A DNA stretch of 64,000 bases from Enterococcus raffinosus (GCF_018917525.1 NZ_JAHLOS010000002.1:1-64000); one strand, 5' to 3'. Numbered from the stretch's first letter, positions 18,316-32,460 are shown. Notes: generated by a model not told the origin, from the sequence alone. A program made the numbers and translations.

Positions 18316-18437
18316 AATGATAAATCATTTCTCATTTTCTCTATATGAAAAGAGCGAAAAACCAATAATAAAGGCTTCCTATAACAAAATACTTACCAAA
18401 AGAAACAATCCAATTATTAAAGATATAAATATATTTA

Positions 18438-18466
18438 TTGCAACCGATTGCGCAATATGTGATAAT
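18438..18466 (+). promoter_or_regulatory. malK-side promoter with overlapping MalR-type operator
   Basis: -35 TTGCAA (18438-18443), 17-nt spacer, -10 GATAAT (18461-18466). The operator TTGCAACCGATTGCGCAA (18438-18455) covers the -35 and half the spacer, so a bound repressor would exclude RNA polymerase. Confidence 0.8.
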
Positions 18467-18504
18467 TACACCACAATAATCTATGAGTAAAAGGGAGTAT
18501 CAAT

Positions 18505-19608
18505 ATGGTCGAACTGAATCTGAAGCACATAAACAAAAAGTATCCCAACAACAATAGCTATTCCGTGAAAGATTTTAATCTCAAAATTGAAAATCGTGAA
18601 TTCATTGTCTTCGTCGGTCCTTCCGGCTGTGGAAAATCCACTACGTTAAGAATGATCGCCGGCCTAGAAGATATTACTGAAGGTGACTTTGAAATTGATG
18701 GCATTCGAATGAACGATACGCCACCAAAGGATCGCGATATCGCCATGGTTTTTCAAAACTATGCCTTATATCCTCATATGACGGTTTTCGAAAACATGGC
18801 CTTTGGATTGAAATTACGCAAATATCCGAAAGAAGAGATCAAAAAACGTGTAGAGAATGCCGCGGAAATTTTAGGTCTAACAGAACTATTGGATCGAAAA
18901 CCAGCCGATATGTCAGGTGGACAACGGCAACGGGTCGCGATGGGACGAGCAATCGTTCGTGATGCGAAGGTCTTTTTGATGGACGAACCTTTATCAAATT
19001 TGGATGCAAAGCTACGGGTTCAAATGCGAGCAGAAATTGCTAAAATTCATCAAAACCTTGGCTCTACCACAATTTACGTGACTCACGATCAAACTGAAGC
19101 CATGACGCTGGCAGATCGTATCGTAATTATGAATCAAGGAGTGATTCAGCAGGTCGGCTCACCGCAAGAATTGTACAATAGACCCGCAAATAAATTTGTC
19201 GCTGGCTTCATGGGTAGCCCAGCCATGAACTTCTTTGAGGTCACTTTCAAAAACGGTCGCATCTCAAATCATAAAGGCCTAGACTTGCCTTTACCAGAAG
19301 GACAGGCGAAAATCTTGGCGGCACAGGGCTATGAAGGAAAAACTTTGACTTTCGGAATACGTCCAGAAGATATCACCGCTGAAGAGGTTGCTTTAGAAGC
19401 CTATGAAAATTCGGTGGTTTCAGCCACGGTGGTTGTCAGTGAACTGCTTGGATATGAATCCATGCTGTATTCAACGATTGGTGATACAGAATTTATTTCT
19501 AAAGTAGATGCACGAGATTTCCACAATCCGGGTGAACAAATTGAATTAGCCTTTAATTTAAACAAAGCTCGCTTTTTCGATAATGACACTGAAAAAGCAA
19601 TCGAATAA
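18505..19608 (+). CDS. msmK: Sugar ABC transporter ATPase, MalK/MsmK type
   Basis: 367-residue ATPase for CUT1 sugar importers. Walker A GPSGCGKST (about residues 37-45), Q-loop VFQNYALYPHM, signature MSGGQRQR, Walker B FLMDEP and H-loop YVTHD are all present. An OB-fold regulatory domain with GIRPEDI fills residues 240-367. It is encoded divergently from malX-malF-malG, which lack their own ATPase, and in front of three GH13 genes. MsmK-type ATPases often serve several sugar importers. Confidence 0.93.
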   Translation: MVELNLKHINKKYPNNNSYSVKDFNLKIENREFIVFVGPSGCGKSTTLRMIAGLEDITEGDFEIDGIRMNDTPPKDRDIAMVFQNYALYPHMTVFENMAFGLKLRKYPKEEIKKRVENAAEILGLTELLDRKPADMSGGQRQRVAMGRAIVRDAKVFLMDEPLSNLDAKLRVQMRAEIAKIHQNLGSTTIYVTHDQTEAMTLADRIVIMNQGVIQQVGSPQELYNRPANKFVAGFMGSPAMNFFEVTFKNGRISNHKGLDLPLPEGQAKILAAQGYEGKTLTFGIRPEDITAEEVALEAYENSVVSATVVVSELLGYESMLYSTIGDTEFISKVDARDFHNPGEQIELAFNLNKARFFDNDTEKAIE

Positions 19609-19622
19609 CTACGGAGGTTTTT

Positions 19623-24660
<5,038 letters not shown>

Positions 24661-24669
<9 letters not shown>

Positions 24670-24693
24670 CCAATTAAGATTAAGCATCTTTTC
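24661..24693 (+). terminator. Bidirectional terminator after the GH13 operon
   Basis: GATGCTTAA and TTAAGCATC form a 9-bp stem flanked by A7 and T4. It lies between convergent genes and overlaps the end of the glucosidase frame. Confidence 0.75.
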
Positions 24694-24694
24694 A

Positions 24695-25351
24695 TTATTC
24701 GACTACTGCGCCTTGGACTTCTAAAATCTTCTCATCGATCAAACGAATGACTTCATCACGTGCAGCGGCATCATCAACAAAGTTCAAACGATCCCCATCG
24801 ATTTGGATCTTAGGACTTTCATTGTAGTCCTCATACCATTGATCATAACGACTGTTTAATTCTTTATAATAATCATACAAGGTTGGATCAAACTCCAGTT
24901 GTTCATATTCCCGTCCACGTTTTTGAATCCGTTCCATCATTGTCTCGAATGAAACACGGATGTGCACCAATAAATCTGGATGCTTCTTGTGAGCGGCATA
25001 AGGCAATTCCTGCATCATGTTCGCCAATAATTCATCGTAGACCTTCACTTCTGTCTCTGTTGCCCGACCAAGATCAGCATTTAAATGGAATAATAAAGAA
25101 TCCTCATAGATTGAACGATCTAGGACATTATTGTCATCCTGCATCGCTTTTTTGATACTATCAAACCGTTTATTTAAAAAATAAATCTGTAATAAAAAAG
25201 CATATTGCTCTGGATCAGCATAAAACAGCGGCAATACCTCATTATCATCAATTGATTCATAAAAAGCCTGACTGCCTAGATGCTCTGATAACATCGCGGT
25301 CAAACTTGATTTCCCTGCTCCAATGGTTCCTGCTAATACGATCACGCTCAT
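24695..25351 (-). CDS. Deoxynucleoside kinase
   Basis: 218-residue kinase of the dGK/dAK family, which phosphorylates deoxynucleosides for salvage. P-loop GTIGAGKSS (about residues 8-16), the LDRSIYED motif (ERS/DRS equivalent) and a RGREYE lid with arginines are visible. The start at 25351 has GGAGG only 3 nt away; a GTG two codons later is better spaced (9 nt), so the product may begin there. It converges with the GH13 operon and is monocistronic. Confidence 0.88.
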   Translation of the reverse strand: MSVIVLAGTIGAGKSSLTAMLSEHLGSQAFYESIDDNEVLPLFYADPEQYAFLLQIYFLNKRFDSIKKAMQDDNNVLDRSIYEDSLLFHLNADLGRATETEVKVYDELLANMMQELPYAAHKKHPDLLVHIRVSFETMMERIQKRGREYEQLEFDPTLYDYYKELNSRYDQWYEDYNESPKIQIDGDRLNFVDDAAARDEVIRLIDEKILEVQGAVVE

Positions 25352-25730
25352 AAACCTCCAACTCGCTTCATACAAAATATAGTAACAATTTCTCAACTTT
25401 TCTAATATACCCCCAATATCTTGTATCGTCAATCAAAATACCCGCCCAATAAATCACTTTTTTCTTCTAAAGAATGTTTAAAAAATCGCTGATTTTCAAA
25501 AACTTTTCAGTCGTTTCGTTTACTTGTCCGTCTTCTCTGAGTAAAATGGAAAGAGACTAAAATAGATAATTACTATTAAGTAAGGATTCTATTCACAATT
25601 TTAGTAAAAGATAAAAAGAAAACAAATTGTTTTACTATAAGAATGGTTCATTTAAAATAAATATTAACAAGATTATTTTATTTTTTCTCATGGGAAAGAA
25701 TGATTCTAAAACGAAATAGGGGTTTTTTTA
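25352..25730. other. Intergenic region upstream of the mevalonate operon
   Basis: A likely rightward promoter sits at 25519-25547: TTTACT, 17-nt spacer, TAAAAT. This predicts a long leader of about 180 nt before mvaK1. Within it TAGTAAAA (25602-25609) and TTTTACTA (25630-25637) form an inverted repeat of unknown role. No further gene is visible. Confidence 0.55.
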
Positions 25731-26672
25731 ATGAAATCGATTGGCACGGGTTATGCCAGCGGGAAAATCATCTTAATGGGGGAACATTCGGTTGTCTACG
25801 GAGAACCGGCAATCGCCTTTCCTTTTTCGGGAACAGGTATCCAAGCAACGATCCGCGCGAATAATTTAGAATCATGGATCGAATCTAGCTTTTTTCACGG
25901 GCCGCTTTCAGAAGCCCCAAATACCATGCGCAACGTGACTGTTTTACTATGGTATTTAGTGAAGCATTTCAAAATTCCAGAACCATTTTATTTAAAAATC
26001 AAAAGCTCGATCCCGGCAGAGCGTGGAATGGGCTCTAGCGCTGCGGTTGCAGTTGCTATTACACGTGCCGTTTTTGACTGGATGGAAGAACCAGCTACGC
26101 AGGACAAGGTATTGCATTTTGTCAATCAAGCCGAAGCGGTTGCTCACGGTAATCCTAGCGGTATTGATGCGACAACCATCAGTGGTACTGAACCGATCCT
26201 CTATCAAAAAGGCATCGGCTTCCAGCCTTTCCAGCTAAATATGGATGCTTTTTTAGTCGTCGCCGATACGGGTGTAAAGGGGCAGACACGTAAAGCAGTC
26301 AAAGACATTGCCAAATTAATGGAGCTGCGTCCTTATGAAACCAACAAGCAAATGCGCACGCTAGGTAAATTAACCAGTCAAGCGCAAAAGGCCATTTTAC
26401 AAAACCGACCACAGATTTTAGGTGACTGTATGAATCAGGCACAGGGGTTATTACGATTACTCGGCACTAGCAATCGTCACTTAGATCACTTGATCGAAAC
26501 AGCTTTAGAAAATCATGCACTCGGGGCAAAATTAACGGGTGGTGGACGTGGCGGCTGCATGATCGCTCTGGCAGAAAATGAGACTAGCGGACGTCAGCTG
26601 CAGCAAATTCTATTGGATGCCGGCGCGCGAAATACATGGATCGAAGGGTTAGGTGTGTACGCACATGTTTAG
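25731..26672 (+). CDS. mvaK1: Mevalonate kinase
   Basis: 313-residue GHMP kinase making 5-phosphomevalonate from mevalonate. Motif 1 GEHSVVYGEPAIAFP, the ATP loop PAERGMGSSAAVAVA (about residues 96-110) and motif 3 KLTGGGRGGCMIAL near the C-terminus are intact. First gene of mvaK1-mvaD-mvaK2-fni, which supplies isopentenyl units for undecaprenyl and quinone synthesis in cocci. The ribosome site is only TAGGGG. Confidence 0.96.
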   Translation: MKSIGTGYASGKIILMGEHSVVYGEPAIAFPFSGTGIQATIRANNLESWIESSFFHGPLSEAPNTMRNVTVLLWYLVKHFKIPEPFYLKIKSSIPAERGMGSSAAVAVAITRAVFDWMEEPATQDKVLHFVNQAEAVAHGNPSGIDATTISGTEPILYQKGIGFQPFQLNMDAFLVVADTGVKGQTRKAVKDIAKLMELRPYETNKQMRTLGKLTSQAQKAILQNRPQILGDCMNQAQGLLRLLGTSNRHLDHLIETALENHALGAKLTGGGRGGCMIALAENETSGRQLQQILLDAGARNTWIEGLGVYAHV

Positions 26673-27657
26673 TGGTAAAGCTCAAGCTTATACGAATATT
26701 GCCTTGATTAAATATTGGGGCAAGGAAAATCAAGAACTGATCATCCCAATGAACAACAGTTTATCGCTGACATTGGATGCTTTTTATACAGAAACACACG
26801 TTACCTTTTCAGAAGAGATCACAGAAGATCAATTCTATTTAGACAATCAACTACAAGATTCGAAAGCGACCTTAAAAGTGAGTCGCTTTCTTAATGTCAT
26901 CCGTGATAAGGCTAATTGTTCGCTGCGAGCGATCGTTAAAAGTCAAAACTTCGTACCGACTGCAGCAGGTCTTGCTTCTTCTGCTAGCGGATTGGCCGCT
27001 TTAGCGGGTGCCGCAAGTGCCGCCCTAGATTTAACGCTCTCTTCTGAAGAGTTGTCTCGTCTCGCACGGCGCGGATCGGGTTCAGCTTGCCGCAGCATTT
27101 ACGGTGGTTTTGCGGAATGGCAAAAAGGCGATTCTGATGAAAGCTCTTATGCCGTCAACATTCCTAGCTATGGCTTTGAAGATGACTTAAGTATGATATT
27201 TGTCGTCGTCAATGATGCTCAAAAAGATGTTTCAAGTCGCGATGGCATGCAGCGCACGGTGGAAACTTCTGCTTTTTATGATGGCTGGCTGCAAACAGTA
27301 CCAACAGATTTAGCTAAGGCGAAGCAAGCAATCGCTGAAAAAGATTTCACTGCTTTAGGCGAAGTAACCGAAGCCAGTGCATTGAAAATGCACGGTACCA
27401 CTTTAGCGGCGACTCCGCCGTTTACTTATTGGTCAGCGGAAAGTATGAAGGTGATGAACCTCGTCCGTCAAATTAGAAGCCGCGGATTGCCTTGCTACTT
27501 CACGATGGATGCTGGTCCAAATGTAAAGATCTTAGTAGAACGTAAAAACGAAGAAGCGTTACTACGCGCATTAAAGGATCAAATGGACAGCCAACAACTT
27601 GTTGTCGCCCACGCTGGTCCTGCAATTGAAATTTTGACAGAGGAGGAAGCGGAATGA
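26665..27657 (+). CDS. mvaD: Diphosphomevalonate decarboxylase
   Basis: 330-residue GHMP-fold enzyme converting mevalonate diphosphate to isopentenyl diphosphate. It begins FSGKAQAYTNIALIKYWGK, the family's hallmark; ASSASGLAALA is the phosphate loop and SGSACRSIYGG the later signature. The ATG at 26665 overlaps the mvaK1 end by 8 nt, so the two are coupled. Confidence 0.96.
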   Translation: MFSGKAQAYTNIALIKYWGKENQELIIPMNNSLSLTLDAFYTETHVTFSEEITEDQFYLDNQLQDSKATLKVSRFLNVIRDKANCSLRAIVKSQNFVPTAAGLASSASGLAALAGAASAALDLTLSSEELSRLARRGSGSACRSIYGGFAEWQKGDSDESSYAVNIPSYGFEDDLSMIFVVVNDAQKDVSSRDGMQRTVETSAFYDGWLQTVPTDLAKAKQAIAEKDFTALGEVTEASALKMHGTTLAATPPFTYWSAESMKVMNLVRQIRSRGLPCYFTMDAGPNVKILVERKNEEALLRALKDQMDSQQLVVAHAGPAIEILTEEEAE

Positions 27658-28742
27658 TCGAAGTAACAGCACCAGGGAAATTATACATCGCCGGTGAGTA
27701 CGCGGTGGTCGAACCGGGACACCCGGCAATTATCGCAGCGATCGATCAATTCATTTCCGTTTCGATCGGTCCTGCTAAAAAAAGCGGAAGTATTCAATCT
27801 GCTCAATATAGTGATATGCCGATTCGTTGGACACGACGCAAAAATGAATTGGTTTTAGATATCCGTGACAATCCCTTCCATTATATTTTGGCGGCGATCC
27901 ATTTCACTGAAAAGTTCGCACAAGAAAAAGGTAAAAAACTAGCCTTCTTTGATTTGAAAGTAACCAGTGAATTAGATAACTCCAACGGTCGTAAATATGG
28001 TTTAGGTTCTAGCGGTGCTGTAACGGTCGCAACAGTTAAAGCTTTGAATGCTTTTTATGATTTGCAGCTTTCACAGCTGGAATTATTCAAATTGGCAACT
28101 TTAGCCCATTTAAATGTTCAAGGAAACGGCTCCTGCGGCGACATTGCGGCAAGCTGTTATGGCGGCTGGCTGGCCTTTTCTACTTTTGATCACGATTGGG
28201 TACTAAACAAATTAGAATCTGAAAAACTAACTACATTAATTGAAAGTGAATGGCCTAGTCTGAAAATCGAACCGCTAGAAGTACCAGAGGATTTACGCTT
28301 ATTGATTGGTTGGACTGGTAGTCCCGCTTCGACTTCCGATTTAGTCGACCAGGTTCATCAATCTCGGGACGAGAAGAAAACTTCCTATGAAAACTTTCTT
28401 CAAGAAAGTAAAAAATGTGTTGATCAAATGATTCAAGGCTTCAAACAAAATGATGTGACTTTGATTCAAAAAATGATCCGTAAAAACCGTAGTCTATTAA
28501 ATCAACTGACCAGCCTTAGCAATGTTTCGATTGAAACTGAAGAATTAAAACGATTGAATGATCTGGCAGAAAAATATGGCGGTGCGGCAAAATCATCTGG
28601 TGCAGGTGGCGGCGACTGCGGGATCGTGATCGTTGATAAGCGCGCAGGTATTCTTCCTTTGATGAGTTCTTGGGAAAAGGCCGGCATCACCCCACTCCCT
28701 TTACACGTCTATCATTTCACGGAGGGCTACCATGAATCGTAA
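27654..28742 (+). CDS. mvaK2: Phosphomevalonate kinase
   Basis: 362-residue GHMP kinase making mevalonate diphosphate. It begins VTAPGKLYIAGEYAVVEPG; GLGSSGAVTVA is the ATP loop and SGAGGGDCGI the C-terminal motif 3. ATGA overlap with mvaD (4 nt), with GAGGAGG upstream. Length is normal for the Gram-positive enzyme. Confidence 0.95.
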   Translation: MIEVTAPGKLYIAGEYAVVEPGHPAIIAAIDQFISVSIGPAKKSGSIQSAQYSDMPIRWTRRKNELVLDIRDNPFHYILAAIHFTEKFAQEKGKKLAFFDLKVTSELDNSNGRKYGLGSSGAVTVATVKALNAFYDLQLSQLELFKLATLAHLNVQGNGSCGDIAASCYGGWLAFSTFDHDWVLNKLESEKLTTLIESEWPSLKIEPLEVPEDLRLLIGWTGSPASTSDLVDQVHQSRDEKKTSYENFLQESKKCVDQMIQGFKQNDVTLIQKMIRKNRSLLNQLTSLSNVSIETEELKRLNDLAEKYGGAAKSSGAGGGDCGIVIVDKRAGILPLMSSWEKAGITPLPLHVYHFTEGYHES

Positions 28743-29775
28743 AGATGAACATGTTTCCTTGGCGCGAGCCTTCCATCAAAAACCAAAAGAAAATGATTTT
28801 GATGCTGTTCGCATGGTTCACTCCTCTCTAGTCACGACACGACCAGAAGAAATTGATTTGAGTACCGAGATTCTTGGTTTGCAGCTCAGTGCGCCCTTTT
28901 ATATCAATGCGATGACCGGCGGCAGCGAGAAAACTAAAAAGATCAATCATGATTTAGCGCTTATCGCTCGTGAGACAAATTTAATGATGGCTACCGGCTC
29001 TGTCAGTGCGGCACTAAAAGATCCTAATGTGGCAGACTCTTACAGTGTGGTTCGTGAAGTAAATCCTGACGGTTTGATTTTAGGCAATATGGGGGCGGGC
29101 AGAACGAGTGAAGATGCAAAAAAAATCGTTGACCTGCTTCAGGCTGACGGCATGCAGATTCATGTAAATGTACCGCAAGAACTCGTCATGCCTGAAGGTG
29201 ATCGTGATTTTCATGAGTGGGCGCAAAACATTCAGCAAACAATTCAGAAATTAGACGTTCCAGTGATCGTGAAGGAAGTTGGCTTCGGGATGAATAGAGA
29301 AACCATTCAGCAACTCCAGACACTTGGTGTAAAAGCTGTAGATGTTTCAGGGCGTGGTGGTACGAGCTTCTCGCAAATTGAAAATGCTCGTCGCAAAAAA
29401 CGCGAGTTGAGCTATTTAGATGACTGGGGACAATCAACAGTGATCTCCTTACTAGAAGCCCAAGAATTTGATCCTTTGACCATTCTTGCTTCTGGCGGGA
29501 TTCGCGATGCTTATGATATTTTCAAAGCTCTCTGTTTAGGCGCAAAAGCCGTCGGTATCTCCGCTACGATTCTAGATCATCTGATCAGCAGCGGTATTGA
29601 GGCCACGATTGAAATGATCGAAGACTGGAAAACCCAACTTAAGCGTTTGTATCTAATGACTAACAAAAAAAAGACCGCGGACTTAATCCATAATTCTGTC
29701 ATTATTGGCGGGGCACCAAAAGAATGGTGCCAAGCTCGTGGCATTAATTATAAAAAATTGGCAATACGCAGCTAA
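28732..29775 (+). CDS. fni: Isopentenyl-diphosphate delta-isomerase, type 2
   Basis: 347-residue FMN- and NADPH-dependent isomerase interconverting isopentenyl and dimethylallyl diphosphate. RKDEHV at the start, NAMTGGSE, GRGGTS and ASGGIRDAYD (flavin phosphate binding) are characteristic. It overlaps mvaK2 by 11 nt, with GGAGGG 5 nt before the ATG. Last gene of the mevalonate operon. Confidence 0.96.
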   Translation: MNRKDEHVSLARAFHQKPKENDFDAVRMVHSSLVTTRPEEIDLSTEILGLQLSAPFYINAMTGGSEKTKKINHDLALIARETNLMMATGSVSAALKDPNVADSYSVVREVNPDGLILGNMGAGRTSEDAKKIVDLLQADGMQIHVNVPQELVMPEGDRDFHEWAQNIQQTIQKLDVPVIVKEVGFGMNRETIQQLQTLGVKAVDVSGRGGTSFSQIENARRKKRELSYLDDWGQSTVISLLEAQEFDPLTILASGGIRDAYDIFKALCLGAKAVGISATILDHLISSGIEATIEMIEDWKTQLKRLYLMTNKKKTADLIHNSVIIGGAPKEWCQARGINYKKLAIRS

Positions 29776-29786
29776 TGCACCACTAA

Positions 29787-29820
29787 TAAGAGGATGGGAT
29801 CATTCGATCTCATCCTCTTC
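29787..29820 (+). terminator. Hairpin after the mevalonate operon
   Basis: AGAGGATGGGATC and GATCTCATCCTCT form a long stem with one G-U pair, 12 nt past the fni stop. It lacks a clear T tract and overlaps the 3' end of the leftward GntR-type gene, so termination is probable but not certain. Confidence 0.55.
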
Positions 29821-30441
29821 GTCTGTAAAGATATTTTTTTGAACCAGCGCTTGGGCCTCTTTCGCCTGCCCTTCTAGCAAGGTCCGATAAAGCTGATTAT
29901 GAATACTAGTATTGTCCTGATAGTCTTCCATTCGTAAAACCTGTTGGCTTAAATGACGTTTGAGCGCTGGCAGCAGCTCATTGTACCACTTGATCAAGAA
30001 AGGATTGTCGCTCATTGCTACAATTTGCTGATGAAACGAAAGATCTGCTTCGATATACTCCGAGAACTTTCCCGCCTCCAGCAGCTGATTTCGTTGAAAC
30101 AAGCTCTCTTTTAAACGGAGCATCTCTTCGTCCGTTTGATTCCTAGTAGCTAGGACAACGGCCTGACTCTCGATCATCGAACGAGCTTGCAAAAGGGACT
30201 TTGTTGAAAATTCTCCGATATTACCATTTTTGACAAAGGTACCAGAACCCTGCTTCACTTCTAAAACATTGCTATAAACCAATATTTTAACAGCCTCGCG
30301 CAAGGTTGAACGTCCGACTCCGACCGTTTCAGCTAGCTCTTTTTCAATTGGAAGTTTATCTCCGATTTTTAACTCATTTTGCTTAATGTACTTCTCTAGC
30401 TGTTGAATCGTCTCGTTCACCAGATTGCGATTTTTCGTCAT
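29800..30441 (-). CDS. FadR-subfamily GntR regulator
   Basis: 213-residue DNA-binding regulator. The N-terminal winged helix is at about residues 8-72 (ELAETVGVGRSTLREAVKIL, then KQGSGTFV), followed by an all-helical FCD effector domain. The second in-frame ATG (30441) is preferred because AGAGG lies 8 nt upstream. It overlaps the upstream MFS gene by 59 nt, so it very likely regulates that transporter and itself. The ligand, probably a small carboxylate in this family, is unknown. Confidence 0.85.
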   Translation of the reverse strand: MTKNRNLVNETIQQLEKYIKQNELKIGDKLPIEKELAETVGVGRSTLREAVKILVYSNVLEVKQGSGTFVKNGNIGEFSTKSLLQARSMIESQAVVLATRNQTDEEMLRLKESLFQRNQLLEAGKFSEYIEADLSFHQQIVAMSDNPFLIKWYNELLPALKRHLSQQVLRMEDYQDNTSIHNQLYRTLLEGQAKEAQALVQKNIFTDEEDEIE

Positions 30442-31579
30442 TTTCATAGCCTCTTCCTTGAATTGTCAGCAGTAAAATCCCGCTACTCAAAATAATCATA
30501 CCATATAAAAAGACATTGAAGGTTTGAAAAATATCTACGAAAATCCCTAAAAGAATCGGGATCGCACCACCAACAATATAGCCAAAAGATTGTACCATTC
30601 CGGTCCACAAGCTAGCTTCCAATGGATCCTCACTCGCCTGCAGTGGCAACAGCATCGCGATCGGAAAGTAACCGCCCAAACCGAAACCAATCATAAGAAT
30701 GCCGGCGATCCATAAGAAAAAGGTATTAGTGAATAAACAACTCACACCCATTAGTATCAAACAGCCGCAAAACAATATCCATCTTCTAGCGCTTCCCCAA
30801 TGATCCATTAAAACAGGAATAACAAAGCTGAAAATCATTTGTATGATGACAAATAAAGTTAAATAGTAGCTTGCTTCCCCGCGCGCAATGCCCTTTTGAA
30901 CAAGCAGCTCCACCAGCCAGGTACTTACACCATAAAACATCCCCGATTGAAGTCCAAAAAATAAAACCATTTTCCACGCTTGGATTTTCTTTAAAGGAAA
31001 ACCATTCGAAACATTAGCCGCTGCGGATTGGCTCACCTTCTTTTCCATAGTAAAAGACCAAACGATCCCAGCGATAACCGCTAAAATACTCCAACTACCT
31101 AAAGCAAACGACCATGAAACCCTAGCTAATGAAAGGCTAAAATTTGAAGCCACCGCCGAACCAACACCCATACTGATGGAATAGATACCAATCAACAGCC
31201 CTGTTTGCTGCGGGAAATATTCCTTAATCAAGCCTGACAATAAAGGTCCGATGATGGCGATGGAAAACCCGATCACGATTGCCGAAAGGATTAAACTCCA
31301 ATAATTTGTGAAAACAATCCGACTGGCCATTCCAATTGCTAGTAAGAGCAAGCAAAATAAAATACTACGGTCGCGACCAAAGCGTTGCTGCATTCGCTTC
31401 ACACCAAAAGCCATGACACCCATGCAAAGTACTGGGATACTCGTTAACAGGCTAACCTGAAAATTATTCAGCTGTAAAGCCCGCTTAATCAAGCCGATTA
31501 ACGGCGGAATCGAAGAAATACCCAATCGCAGATTCAACGCGACGATAAATACGACAAAAATCATCTTTCTATTTTTCAT
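30383..31579 (-). CDS. MFS transporter, CynX/NimT-like
   Basis: 398-residue major facilitator protein with about 12 membrane helices. The opening with LNLRLGISSIPPLIG and the helix arrangement resemble the CynX/NimT (cyanate/nitroimidazole) subfamily. GGGAGG precedes the ATG. The cytoplasmic tail (about 20 charged residues) is encoded by DNA that also encodes the start of the regulator. The promoter at 31619-31647 overlaps a palindrome. Confidence 0.85.
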   Translation of the reverse strand: MKNRKMIFVVFIVALNLRLGISSIPPLIGLIKRALQLNNFQVSLLTSIPVLCMGVMAFGVKRMQQRFGRDRSILFCLLLLAIGMASRIVFTNYWSLILSAIVIGFSIAIIGPLLSGLIKEYFPQQTGLLIGIYSISMGVGSAVASNFSLSLARVSWSFALGSWSILAVIAGIVWSFTMEKKVSQSAAANVSNGFPLKKIQAWKMVLFFGLQSGMFYGVSTWLVELLVQKGIARGEASYYLTLFVIIQMIFSFVIPVLMDHWGSARRWILFCGCLILMGVSCLFTNTFFLWIAGILMIGFGLGGYFPIAMLLPLQASEDPLEASLWTGMVQSFGYIVGGAIPILLGIFVDIFQTFNVFLYGMIILSSGILLLTIQGRGYENDEKSQSGERDDSTAREVH

Positions 31580-31601
31580 AAAAACCTCCCTTAAATTTAT
31601 C

Positions 31602-31622
31602 TGATGTATTTAAAATTCATCA
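31602..31622. promoter_or_regulatory. Palindrome at the MFS-gntR promoter, candidate operator
   Basis: TGATG...CATCA with symmetric inner ATTT/AAAT spans 21 nt and overlaps the -10 region. The position suggests autoregulation by the FadR-type protein encoded downstream. Confidence 0.5.
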
Positions 31623-31647
31623 TACCATTTAGAAAGAATGTCTACAA
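31619..31647 (-). promoter_or_regulatory. Promoter of the MFS-gntR operon
   Basis: -35 TTGTAG (31647-31642), 17-nt spacer, -10 TATGAT (31624-31619). The start codon of the MFS gene is about 40 nt downstream. Confidence 0.7.
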
Positions 31648-31714
31648 GCTAATGCGGATAATTCTTTTATCGAGTGATTTTCTAATTGATCGTAACTTCT
31701 CGCTGGTTCCAAAA

Positions 31715-31752
31715 AAAGATTTCAAGTCCAGTATTGGACTTGAAATCTTTTA
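31715..31752 (-). terminator. Terminator of the 157-residue orphan gene
   Basis: Perfect 16-bp stem AAAGATTTCAAGTCCA / TGGACTTGAAATCTTT with a 4-nt loop. On the minus strand it is followed by TTTTGG. Confidence 0.85.
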
Positions 31753-31765
31753 ATTTATCATTCTA

Positions 31766-32239
31766 TTATTTTCCAAAAAGACGTTGCAGCCAATTTTTCT
31801 TTTCGCCGATCCGAATATTGCCGCTGATCTTTTTGGCATCTAACATTGATTGGAAGAAGATATTGTCCTGTAATAATAATTGATTAATAACCTGTAAACG
31901 TCGAAAATGCTTTTTCTTGTTCTCATCAAAAATCAACTCTTCAGGGATCGTTCCCTGAGTCTCGAGCCGAGCATAGTCTCTTTGGATCATTTTCATTAAT
32001 TCATATTGCCGCGTGAGCAACTGATTGATTTGTTTAATTTCAGGAAGCGCCACAGACTTTTCCGAATCCGAAGGTGTGAATCTCTTTAGTGCAGCGACAT
32101 AATCCTGCATGTCTAACATAAAAATATGGTTTGACTTACTTGTCATTAAATTTTTTTCATTCACTAAATAATCAATCAACATACCTAATCGCGCAGTTGA
32201 TTCAGCCAGCTCATTTATCTCTCGTTTCAGTTTCTCCAT
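31766..32239 (-). CDS. Hypothetical cytoplasmic protein, 157 residues
   Basis: I do not recognise this protein. It is hydrophilic and mostly helical. Its N-terminus (MEKLKREINELAESTARLG) and middle (QLLTRQYELMKMIQRDY) look able to form coiled coils. The C-terminus ends basic and aromatic, KKNWLQRLFGK, an amphipathic tail that could touch membrane. No signal peptide or membrane helix. It has its own strong terminator and a plausible AGGAAGGA site. The neighbours (MFS-gntR and adhE) give no functional hint. Confidence 0.7.
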   Translation of the reverse strand: MEKLKREINELAESTARLGMLIDYLVNEKNLMTSKSNHIFMLDMQDYVAALKRFTPSDSEKSVALPEIKQINQLLTRQYELMKMIQRDYARLETQGTIPEELIFDENKKKHFRRLQVINQLLLQDNIFFQSMLDAKKISGNIRIGEKKNWLQRLFGK

Positions 32240-32403
32240 GGCCTTCGAATCCTTCCTCTTATCCTAATTCTAGTCTATCGTTTTTCACAGACTATAACAA
32301 TCAAAGAGGACCATTTTTGCATAAAATAATTGAATTTTTTAAACAAAAAGAACTATTGTTATCTCCTTCAAATTTTTCAAGAATACTTTGGAATAGATTG
32401 CTA

Positions 32404-32452
32404 AAAAATAAAAAGCCATTTGAAATCAGATTATCTGATTTCAAATGACTTT
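32404..32452 (-). terminator. Terminator of adhE
   Basis: CATTTGAAATCAGA and TCTGATTTCAAATG form a 14-bp perfect stem; on the minus strand it is followed by GGCTTTTTATTTTTT. It begins about 10 nt after the adhE stop. Confidence 0.88.
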
Positions 32453-32460
32453 CAAACTTT

